Source of the DNA: Marinomonas spartinae | GTDB taxonomy: Bacteria > Pseudomonadota > Gammaproteobacteria > Pseudomonadales > Marinomonadaceae | Direction of reading: 5' to 3' | NCBI RefSeq assembly: GCF_016461715.1 | Contig: NZ_JAEMUI010000005.1 | Span: forward strand, 1 to 64,000 | DNA: 64,000 bases | Shown here: in pieces, positions 36,430-44,000 of the stretch | How positions within the stretch are numbered: position 1 is the stretch's first letter | Layout of the letters: every line of letters begins with the position of its first letter | Notes under the pieces: generated by a model | The model's input: only the letters and a program-made list of their open reading frames with translations | Told to the model about the DNA's origin: nothing | Database searches by the model: none | Program-made: the position numbers and the translations under genes

Positions 36430-36519
36430 GCCATATTTATTACAATATCGTTTACACAGACTCTGTTATCATGCGGATCATAATTACCCTTACAACCCTG
36501 AAATAATAGGATAGCTCTA

Positions 36520-36921
36520 ATGGAAACAACTCATTCACAGGATCATAAACTCTTTTTTGACGTCAGAGACTATGAATGTGATATGCAAGGCATTGTTAAT
36601 AATGCGGTTTATCAAAACTACCTAGAACACGCCCGTCATCAATTTATCAAAAGTCGAGGGTTGGACTTTGCCGAAATCACTGCACAAGGTATTCACCTTG
36701 TGCTCATAAAAGCCGAAACACACTACAAACGCTCGCTAAAAAGTGGCGATCACTTTTATGTTACGACGAAAACGGAACGACTCTCTCGTTTTAAGATTTT
36801 GTTTCGACAAAACATTTACCGCAAAGACGACACTCTCATGCTGGAATCGCAAATGACCACAGCCTCTATCACACCAGAAGGACGCCCCGTAGTCTTCACT
36901 GATTTAGACAAACTTCTTTAG
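36520..36921 (+). CDS. YbgC/FadM-like acyl-CoA thioesterase (hotdog)
   Basis: A 133-residue hotdog-fold thioesterase. The conserved opening VRDYECDMQGIVNNAVYQNYLEHARHQF carries the catalytic Asp, and the later segment YKRSLKSGDHFYVTT is typical of the 4HBT family. The tol cluster near 52-56 kb lacks the ybgC gene that often precedes tolQ, so this could be a relocated YbgC-type enzyme or a separate FadM-like one. It is convergent with the metalloprotease gene. Confidence 0.8.
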   Translation: METTHSQDHKLFFDVRDYECDMQGIVNNAVYQNYLEHARHQFIKSRGLDFAEITAQGIHLVLIKAETHYKRSLKSGDHFYVTTKTERLSRFKILFRQNIYRKDDTLMLESQMTTASITPEGRPVVFTDLDKLL

Positions 36922-36942
36922 ATTGCTGCTCATGATTCAACA

Positions 36943-37683
36943 TTAAGTAGTCTCTAGCTCATGGTGTAACGCCCTACCTAATGTAAAAAAGTAGGTTTGA
37001 AAAGCACTATTAATGCGTTGTCGCTGTTCTGCTCTGGGATACAATCCCAATTTGGCCTCATCAGAATAGCGGCTACCTTTCACCAAAAAAGCACTTTTCG
37101 GCTGAACATCCTCAATAAAAGCTTCAAAGGCTCTCGCACACATTTCTTCAGGTTTGGCGTAATAGAACACCTTCAGCTTTTCATCCACCAATTGTGAGCA
37201 ACGAAACAACTCGCTAGGCTCGCCGCCAGATTCACTGAGCATGATCGCCTTAAAACAGTCCGCCAGTAATGCATTTAAACGATGCGGGTGCATAATATGA
37301 TTTTCCAGCCAATGACTGGAGGCAAACGCCATATTGCTGGCCGTGGCAAACATCTTCTCACCGATATAATGATCGAACGCATGAAACCATTCATGGGCCA
37401 AACTGCCGGCCCCCGCATTTTTCGCCAAAGACAACTGCCTTGTTGTAGGCACATAATGCGCGGCAACGCCTGGCCGACCGCCTTTCCCGTATTGCAAGCC
37501 CAAGGTACCACGCAATGAAATAAGCGGTTCAGGCCCTTGCAAAGCAGACATCAAATCACACAAAGCTTGATAAAAATTCACTGCTGCTCTATCACGTTCC
37601 GCTGGCGTGACCCAACGCCCCATTTCTATTCCACGAAAATTGAATTGCCGACGAATGGCGACAAAATTCACACTACCATTCAT
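36943..37683 (-). CDS. CLCA_X-type putative zinc metalloprotease
   Basis: A 246-residue protein I relate to the CLCA_X or LPD1-like group, known mainly as hypothetical proteins. It has a zinc-protease motif AHEWFHAFDHYIG (HExxH at about residues 103-107) with possible further ligands in the downstream helices. The opening NFVAIRRQFNFRGIEMGRWVTPAERDRA is the characteristic N-terminus. It has no signal peptide. The start at 37683 (ATG) is preferred over a GTG at 37695. The start lies about 34 bp from a near-perfect LexA box, so SOS control is possible. Function is unknown. Confidence 0.65.
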   Translation of the reverse strand: MNGSVNFVAIRRQFNFRGIEMGRWVTPAERDRAAVNFYQALCDLMSALQGPEPLISLRGTLGLQYGKGGRPGVAAHYVPTTRQLSLAKNAGAGSLAHEWFHAFDHYIGEKMFATASNMAFASSHWLENHIMHPHRLNALLADCFKAIMLSESGGEPSELFRCSQLVDEKLKVFYYAKPEEMCARAFEAFIEDVQPKSAFLVKGSRYSDEAKLGLYPRAEQRQRINSAFQTYFFTLGRALHHELETT

Positions 37684-37716
37684 TACATCCCACACTTTTT
37701 AACAAGCAAACAGCAA

Positions 37717-37736
37717 TACTGTATATAAAAACAGTA
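37717..37736. promoter_or_regulatory. Near-consensus LexA (SOS) box
   Basis: TACTGTATATAAAAACAGTA matches the E. coli consensus TACTG(TA)5CAGTA at 18 of 20 positions, with both CTGT and ACAG halves perfect. A TATAAT hexamer at 37741-37746 lies 4 nt after it and reads plus, toward the short ORF at 37771. The minus-strand metalloprotease gene begins just to the left, so either direction could be controlled. Confidence 0.8.
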
Positions 37737-37770
37737 TCAGTATAATCCGATAAAGCCATTAAGTTAAGAC

Positions 37771-37938
37771 ATGAGCACGCAAGAAACGCAAACAGAAACA
37801 GTCAACCAAGAACCGGAACGGACACAAAGAAATTGCTTAATGATGGAACACATCCAAGGCAGAAAACCAAGAAGAATGAATCAGCTGAGCAGACAGGATA
37901 TAACCCAAAACGATAAACTGCCCTCCTCCAAGCAATAG
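37771..37938 (+). CDS. Possible SOS-controlled 55-residue small protein
   Basis: A short ORF beginning 24 bp after a perfect TATAAT hexamer and just downstream of the LexA box. It encodes 55 residues, opening MSTQETQTETVNQEPERTQR, polar with no membrane segment. The second half overlaps the 3' end of dedA antisense, and no known family is recognised. The ribosome site is weak (AAGA). It could be an SOS small protein, or the promoter may make an antisense RNA to dedA with no translation. Translation of this ORF is unproven. Confidence 0.3.
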   Translation: MSTQETQTETVNQEPERTQRNCLMMEHIQGRKPRRMNQLSRQDITQNDKLPSSKQ

Positions 37939-38337
37939 ACCTGTCGTAGACAGCACAGTAAAGCGCCACCAACTGACACGCATATTGCCAGCAAGAAAAG
38001 GCATAAACCAAGCAACGGGGCCTAGCACACGCGCAAAAAGAATGGCCCAATTCCCCTTTTTATCCATCACCACTCGACACAAAGCAACCTTACGCCTGAG
38101 TTTAGGCCGTAAACGACACAAAAACCGTTGTGCTCTTTGTCCGTATCGAAAGCCAACCCAATAACTTAACTGATCACCCAGCCAGCCGCCGAGTAATGCC
38201 ATGAACACAGCAAACACATTCTGGTGGTAAAGCTGGTAACCAGCCGCAAGGTAAAAAGGCTCTCCTGGTACAAAAATATTGATGCCAATAAACGAATCAG
38301 CAAAGGTGCCAAGTGCGAGACTTAACTCCTTAATCAC
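37837..38337 (-). CDS. DedA-family membrane protein
   Basis: A 166-residue integral membrane protein of the DedA/VTT type. Early hydrophobic segment SLALGTFADSFIGINIFVPGEPFYLAAGYQLYH contains the re-entrant acidic residue. The hallmark second half is ILFARVLGPVAWFMPFLAGNMRVSWWRF, with the conserved Arg. It starts at a GTG 3 bp after the glycosyltransferase stop codon. DedA proteins flip undecaprenyl phosphate or phospholipids. This one is short compared with typical 190-220 residues. The pairing with a glycosyltransferase fits a polyprenyl-carrier role, by inference. Confidence 0.8.
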   Translation of the reverse strand: MIKELSLALGTFADSFIGINIFVPGEPFYLAAGYQLYHQNVFAVFMALLGGWLGDQLSYWVGFRYGQRAQRFLCRLRPKLRRKVALCRVVMDKKGNWAILFARVLGPVAWFMPFLAGNMRVSWWRFTVLSTTGLLLGGGQFIVLGYILSAQLIHSSWFSALDVFHH

Positions 38338-38340
38338 GAC

Positions 38341-39072
38341 TTAGTTGTTCTCATGGTAGTGACCAAACTCGTACTCAATTTCATTATTGTACATTTCGCC
38401 AATAAAAAAGCGTCTGACATTCGCCTTAATATACAAATACCCCGTTTTGAAAGTACCGTCTTGCTTTAAGCGGCGTGGGTCAAACTGAAAGGTCATCGCT
38501 AGCATTCGAAAGCGCCAAGTCTTACTGGCTCGATTCACATAATCACAGTCTTCACACAAATGAATTCTCTCATTAAAACCACCTAACTCACGATGAAGAC
38601 GTTTCGTAGAAAAGATACAAGCCCCAATGGCGGTAGGAAAAAAGAACTGGGTGAGATAAATACCAACATTAAACATGCCATAACTCAGCTTTGTGGGCAG
38701 CCCTAATCTGCTTGCCCCCATATATACCCCGGCGATTTCCAGTTTTGATTTATTTAATTTATTAACCGCTTTAGATAAAAAACGCTCATGCAAGCGGACA
38801 TCGGCATCTAAAAATAAAATACGCTCATATTTCGCCAAATTCGCCCCCACATTACGGCCAAGGCTTACCCCTCTTTTCTCCATTTTGTGGACTCTGAATT
38901 CATTAAAGCAAGTTTCATACTGGGCAGCGACCAATAACGTGTCATCCTCACTGTTCGAATCGACAATAATTACTTCAAAGTCTTTGAATACCTGATTATT
39001 CAGATCCTCTAAAAGCCGTCCAATTCGTTTTTGTTCGTTGTAAGTAATGATAATGACACTTAATTTGTTCAT
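38341..39072 (-). CDS. Family 2 glycosyltransferase
   Basis: A 243-residue GT-A glycosyltransferase. The N-terminal nucleotide-binding motif SVIITYNEQKRIGRLLEDL is followed by VIIVDSNSEDDT and the DxD-type metal site ILFLDADVRL (about residues 82-90). The acceptor-side segment CEDCDYVNRASKTW carries the likely catalytic acid. The start at 39072 has GAGAGG upstream and begins the fold properly. No membrane helices are evident. It is translated just before the DedA gene, suggesting joint action on a lipid-linked or surface glycan. Confidence 0.82.
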   Translation of the reverse strand: MNKLSVIIITYNEQKRIGRLLEDLNNQVFKDFEVIIVDSNSEDDTLLVAAQYETCFNEFRVHKMEKRGVSLGRNVGANLAKYERILFLDADVRLHERFLSKAVNKLNKSKLEIAGVYMGASRLGLPTKLSYGMFNVGIYLTQFFFPTAIGACIFSTKRLHRELGGFNERIHLCEDCDYVNRASKTWRFRMLAMTFQFDPRRLKQDGTFKTGYLYIKANVRRFFIGEMYNNEIEYEFGHYHENN

Positions 39073-39655
39073 CTGCTTTCCTCTCTCATTGCCTATAAAA
39101 GGCGTCATATTCACCATGGCTTACCCTCCTTTTCGGGCAGAAAATAGGGCTCGCTAAACAACGCCAGTTCACATTTACCCTTCATGATAAAGGTCAAAGC
39201 TTACAGGAACCTTAACAGTTATAACTTTTGATTCCCAAGGCATAAAGGGTCTTACAAGCCCCGATCAACAAACCGCTTTATCAACATGATGTCATCTATT
39301 GATGAAAGAGAGTCGTGATTTTTAGGAAGCAATAAGACTATTCAGTAACACTCAGCAAAAGAACAGGCGATGCTCGGTGAATAACAAAGCAATCAGTAAA
39401 ACATGCCTATATAACAAACCAATGACAACCCCCTCGTCACAAATCGCTCTGACGAGACAACTTACCATGACAAGCTGATCCTCCATCGAACCGACAGAAC
39501 GTTACCACGTTTAAAGGGAACTATTCGTCCATAGTATTGTCATAATTTTTTGAGTGAAGACGTGCCATAATTCGGGCAACAACGTTTATTAATCATCTAC
39601 TCGATCCCTACGTCATTAGAGCGTTAAAGAAACGAAAACAAGAAGAGAGAGTTAC
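39073..39655. other. Long intergenic region with one short inverted repeat
   Basis: About 580 bp without a convincing gene. All frames are interrupted by stops and no tRNA or promoter of high quality is seen. The only clear structure is CTCGTCA at 39433-39439 and its complement TGACGAG at 39450-39456, with a 10-bp spacer. It probably holds the upstream regions of the divergent glycosyltransferase and msrB genes. A small RNA cannot be excluded. Confidence 0.4.
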
Positions 39656-40024
39656 ATGAGCAACCCTTACAACGAACTAACGCCAGAAGAAGCCAGCGTC
39701 ATTTTAGATAAAGGCACAGAACGCCCTTTTACTGGCGAATACACGGACACCATGGCAGCAGGCTTATACGTTTGTCGCCAGTGCGAAGCGCCACTTTACA
39801 CCTCAGAGCATAAATTTATTTCCCACTGTGGCTGGCCTAGTTTTGATGATGAGATAGAAGGCGCTGTAGAGCGCATCCCCGATAGAGACGGACGCCGCAC
39901 CGAAATCGTCTGCGCTAACTGCGGTGGTCACCTTGGCCATGTGTTTGAAGGAGAGCATCTTACTGAAAAAAACATCCGCCACTGCGTTAACTCTATTTCC
40001 ATGAAATTTAAAAGCCAAGACTAA
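39656..40024 (+). CDS. msrB: Peptide methionine (R)-S-oxide reductase
   Basis: A 122-residue MsrB, which repairs methionine-R-sulfoxide in proteins. Two CxxC zinc pairs are CRQC and CANC. The catalytic site is [11 protein letters not shown] with the active Cys. [10 protein letters not shown] and [10 protein letters not shown] are conserved too. It is the Cys form, not a selenoprotein. GAGAGAG precedes the start. A hairpin that overlaps the stop codon ends its transcript. Confidence 0.95.
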   Translation: MSNPYNELTPEEASVILDKGTERPFTGEYTDTMAAGLYVCRQCEAPLYTSEHKFISHCGWPSFDDEIEGAVERIPDRDGRRTEIVCANCGGHLGHVFEGEHLTEKNIRHCVNSISMKFKSQD

Positions 40025-40038
40025 CTGTCTTGGCTTTT
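40010..40038 (+). terminator. Rho-independent terminator of msrB
   Basis: AAAAGCCAAGA and TCTTGGCTTTT pair across a 7-nt loop (CTAACTG) overlapping the msrB stop codon, followed by a short T tract. Confidence 0.85.
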
Positions 40039-40076
40039 AAACGCTCTATTCCACAAAGCAAAATATCAGACATAAA

Positions 40077-40110
40077 AAACCCCGACTAGACGCCAATCTA
40101 ATCGGGGTTT
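40077..40110 (-). terminator. Hairpin terminator, likely the original tRNA-Ser terminator
   Basis: AAACCCCGACTAGA and TCTAATCGGGGTTT form a 14-bp stem with one G-U pair and a 6-nt loop. On the minus strand it ends in TTTTTT, the classical U tract. It lies 3 bp beyond the left att-like repeat, so before island insertion it would have stood directly downstream of the tRNA-Ser gene. The similar hairpin at 49082 supports this. Confidence 0.75.
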
Positions 40111-40113
40111 CTT

Positions 40114-40125
40114 GATAATGGCGGT
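40114..40125 (+). repeat. Left att-like direct repeat (GATAATGGCGGT)
   Basis: Identical over 12 bp to the sequence at 49176-49187 that includes the tRNA-Ser 3' end. The bases beyond it, CCGAATGGGAC, do not match the tRNA, so the identity is limited to the core. Confidence 0.6.
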
Positions 40126-40325
40126 CCGAATGGGACGTGTATGGCACTGGCAGATCGAAGGAAAGATCTAGCCTAAGCGATTGATTTATAAATCATTAAT
40201 TAAATTTAATCTTTACTTAATATATATCCAACTAAGAAAATTTCAATAGCTTGTCGTTAGGTAAAGAGCCAAATGGAGTTTGGCTCTTTACCTTTTTTAG
40301 CACCAAAAACCGATCATGCTATAAG
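40126..40325. other. Left end of island, gene-free AT-rich segment
   Basis: About 200 bp without a coding frame. It includes a small hairpin AGATCGAAGGAAAGATCT near 40153, then an AT-rich stretch, then the strong plus-strand terminator at 40260. It may be an attachment-site arm region or hold a short plus-strand RNA that ends at that terminator. Nothing firmer is visible. Confidence 0.35.
40260..40298 (+). terminator. Strong plus-strand terminator at island left end
   Basis: GGTAAAGAGCCAAA, loop TGGAG, TTTGGCTCTTTACC, then six T. The 14-bp stem is perfect. The T tract is only on the plus strand, although the nearest island genes run on the minus strand. It may insulate the island from msrB readthrough or end a small RNA. 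Confidence 0.8.
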
Positions 40326-41090
40326 CTATTTAGGCACTTCATTTTCCTTTAAATCTTGTGCCTCAGCACCAGCTAAATGTTCACGCCACTCCGCAGCGAA
40401 GGATTGCGCCGTCTTAGCAAAGGCTTCTAGCTGCTTAATACGCTCTTCCAATTTTTGATATTTTTCTTTATCCGAGAGTGCGCCAAAGTGGGTGTCGGTT
40501 TCTCCATACATAAGTTTTGCTAATAGGGTTTCTGGGTCGTCTTCTAAGCCTGCTTTTTCTATCAGGCTGAGCCATTCTTCGGAACCAACGGCGGCGGATG
40601 TCGAAGCACACATTAAAGCATGTCGGATAAGAATCTTAGCGGTGGTATCTATAGACTCTATAAACTGTAGACACTCTGTCTGAGAGCCGTCTAGTTGATG
40701 TTCTTTGAAGATTTTTTCTGAGGGGTTGGAGTAGCAAGGTCTGTTACTTTTCGGGTTTAGGTCACGCAAGAATTCCAGCAATGGGCGAAATTCGCTTAAC
40801 GGCGCTGAATACTCTGCTAGACCTGCTCGGTGTTTCCAAAGAGAGAATATGGCTTCAGCGCAAAGTCGTCTTTTCTCAATACGCTCTTCTGCAATGGCTT
40901 GTTCTGCGTCTTGTATTAGCTCCGCGATGTAATGGGCCATCCAGCGCCCTAATGTATCAACGGATTCATCTAAATCGAGCTCTTGGGTCAGCTTCTTGCC
41001 CAGCTCTAATAGCGCCTCACACTGTAACGATTCGACCGTCGGTTCGGATAAGGAAAAGTTTGGTGTTGGGGGGAATGGCGCGGAAGCCAT
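40326..41090 (-). CDS. Partner protein of the STAND nuclease, unknown function
   Basis: A 254-residue mostly helical protein of unknown function. I noted a middle segment WMAHYIAELIQDAEQAIAEE ... CAEAIFSLWKHRAG (about residues 55-95) that recalls small proteins found beside large nuclease-ATPase genes in defence loci, but I cannot name a family. The last 50 residues are a coiled-coil (KYQKLEERIKQLEAFAK). The start at 41090 has AGGAGAG 7 nt upstream. It overlaps the end of the 2107-residue gene by 74 bp in another frame, so they are almost surely co-transcribed and possibly coupled. A role as regulator, adaptor or second effector is open. Confidence 0.6.
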   Translation of the reverse strand: MASAPFPPTPNFSLSEPTVESLQCEALLELGKKLTQELDLDESVDTLGRWMAHYIAELIQDAEQAIAEERIEKRRLCAEAIFSLWKHRAGLAEYSAPLSEFRPLLEFLRDLNPKSNRPCYSNPSEKIFKEHQLDGSQTECLQFIESIDTTAKILIRHALMCASTSAAVGSEEWLSLIEKAGLEDDPETLLAKLMYGETDTHFGALSDKEKYQKLEERIKQLEAFAKTAQSFAAEWREHLAGAEAQDLKENEVPK

Positions 41091-44000
41091 AATTATCTCT
41101 CCTTTCATTATTAAAATATTGCACAGAGCGATCAATCTCAACTTCTACGATGAGATCCATATTAAGTCGTTGTAATAGCTGGATAACAAAGGGATAGGAG
41201 ACTTGTAGCAATGAGCCATGATCCAGCTCGGTATCACGATCGTATTCGTTTAACTGACCCCATATATAAGACCAAGCCACTTCTTCTTCCGCTTTGGTAA
41301 ACCAATTTCGCTTCTCAGTATCAGAGCTGAGCTGCATTAATTCACAAATATAAGAAGCAAATTCAGGGGCTGGATATTGGATCTCTCCTCGCCAAGGGTC
41401 TTTTTCATCAAGCCTGCAACCAATGTGTCTATGGGAAATCCAGCCCTGCAATTTGAAACCATCAATATCTAGCTGGAAGTCTTCGTCATCTTCCGCTGAC
41501 GGAATACGATAATCATGGGGACTAATAGTACTTTGCAGGGCTCTTAGTAATGCATGAGAATTACTAGGCGACACTAAAGCACTACATATATTGATAGATT
41601 CCTTTCTACTCTTACTTTCCTCAGTCCATTCATTGTTAACTTGAGTCAACTGCCCCCATAGATTTAAACATCCCGTTTCAATGATTAAAGCTCTCTCAAA
41701 ATCTGTTTTATTGAGATTCAAGTGCCATTCTTTGAAATCAGGCGCATTTTGCCATGCAGATTTAGCAAATGGATTGGGGTCACGACGATCAGCCAACCAA
41801 TGGCCATTATGGCGATAAAGATTATGCTCCCTGAGCCAAAGGGAAAATTGATCCGTTTGCCTTTCACTATAGATATCTTTATATACAGAAATCTGGGTTA
41901 ACAATTTCCCTGCGACTACCATCATGGCATGGTATGAAAGGTAAAAAAGTAAATCGTCCGTTTTCGGTGAGAAACTTTTTGAATGCTGTGTGTTTTGCCA
42001 TTTATAAACATTCTTAGTGTAACGAGGGTCGTTATCACCTCGCGCATTACCTTGAATCCCCCACTCATCCATAATGACTTGAGCGGCTTCCTTTTCAATA
42101 TATTGCTGAGTGACACCAAAGCACCTTGCTAACGGCTCAAACCAATAAGGCCCCATATCAATGCCGAAATAGAATTGCTTTTCTTCTGTACTTTCATTAA
42201 CAACATGCTTAGGAGACCTCGAAGAACGAATCCTTTTTTCAGATTCAATAATAGGGAAAGGGGAAATATTTACCTGTAATAAACGCTGGTATGTTTCTTC
42301 TGGTAGCACAAGACATTCTTGTTTCACTAACTCTAATAGTGCTTGTTTAGCGAATGCTTGTATTAATACATGAGGCTCATCAGAGAAAGTGTTCTGTAGC
42401 AGATAATCTTGATAGCAAGCCACTTGCACAGGGGATTCTTGGGCTGAACGAGCTAACGCAATCAGTAACCAAAGGCGAGCATGTAAGTGGTAAAAAGGCA
42501 AACTAGCATCGGCAAATACCGATGCAGTGGTATGACCATCCATTGTCACAATTTGAGGTAAGACAGCTTTCTCTTTGAAGTAGGCTAATGTCCGTACCGT
42601 ATGAGCAGCTTCCCAGCGAAGGCTTGCTTGAGGCGCTGCCAAACAGCTCCATAGGTAACCTGCTAATACTGTGTTTATATCAGCAGGAGGCATAAGCTCG
42701 GTAGACCAAGGGCCATCACCATCTTTTTCATCTAATACGCCTTCAAGTAAATCCAAGCCAAAATTCAGAGCCTCAATGGACTGCTCTCTATCCAGTTTGC
42801 TGACTAGAAAGCTTGCCCATTTGAAATATTGATTTTCTTCTAGCGCTTCGATTGCTTCTGCGATGCCTAGCAAGACTTGATCAATTAAGTCTTCTTGAGT
42901 TAAGCCTGCGAGCTCAAATACTAGCTGCATCGGTAGGGATTGGTAATATTGATTTAAGCTAAATCTGGAGAAAGATCGGCGACAAAGTTTTTTGATCATA
43001 TTGGCTAAGGCGGGCTTGATCGCTAAACGCTTTTTCCATTTTTCGGGAAAATATCCTAAAAGATCTCTAATTTCGTAAAAATCAAAACAATTTGCATCAC
43101 TTATAGCGTTAATAAAGTCTACTTCCTTGCCCACACCAACACGACGGCAAGCTTCGTTAAAAAACTGCTCACTGTAATAAGGTGGTTCTCCATCTCGAAA
43201 CTTCTTATAAGCCTTTCGCACACCATCCGCTTGGTATAAATCCACCTCTGAAAATATATCCGCCCAATCTTTTTCTTCTTCGGAAGAGCGTCCCGTTGTC
43301 AAATAATTATGGTCATCATGTTTTTGATCTATCTGTTGCGGCGTGTTGTTTTCCATGCATTGGGAGAAGGCATCAATAGTTAGCTTATACTTCTGCAATA
43401 AGGCTTGAAATGCTTGCCAATCTTTCCAGCTTTGCTTTTCCAATGAGAAGTAGCGGAACACATACTCAGTTACTCTTTGCTTTTCTTGTTGATCGGCTTC
43501 ATTCGCAAGGTAATACGACAGTAACTGAGGAATATTCCAATTTGCCCGAATACACAGCAACGCCAATGCAGGTTTTGGCGCTAGAGCGCGTTGCTCCAGA
43601 AAATTCAGCACCACGACAGGCAGGATGCTTTGATGATAACCAAAATCTCGATCTCGCCAGCGGCTAACAATGGTTAAAGAGGAATTGGGGCATAAAGTAG
43701 TTATCGCTTTGACGGTATCATCCCAACCCAAATCTTCAGAACGCCCTAGATATTCATGAGTAAGCTCCGCACAACGAGCTAGTCTATATGCCGTCTCTGG
43801 TTGAGGTTGTTTTTTTTCTTTAGGATGATTCGCTAAGGTTAGCAAAGCGTTCCAACGATCAAGGTTTTCATCCCCTACTTTACTAGCCACTTGAATCGCC
43901 TGATCAAAGTAAGCCTTTGCCTCAGACTGGCTTAACGCCAATACCGCCCGTGATAATTCGATGTATTGGTTAATTTGCGTGTCGGCATCTTCTCTTATTG

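Noticed and set aside
39656-40024. Selenocysteine in MsrB
   Set aside because: The active position is encoded by a normal Cys codon with no in-frame TGA, so it is the Cys form.
40126-40160. tRNA-like remnant at the left island end (sequence resembling a tRNA 3' terminus)
   Set aside because: The bases after GGCGGT could pair as an acceptor end, but no T-loop or anticodon arm follows. Only the 12-bp core is shared with the tRNA-Ser gene.
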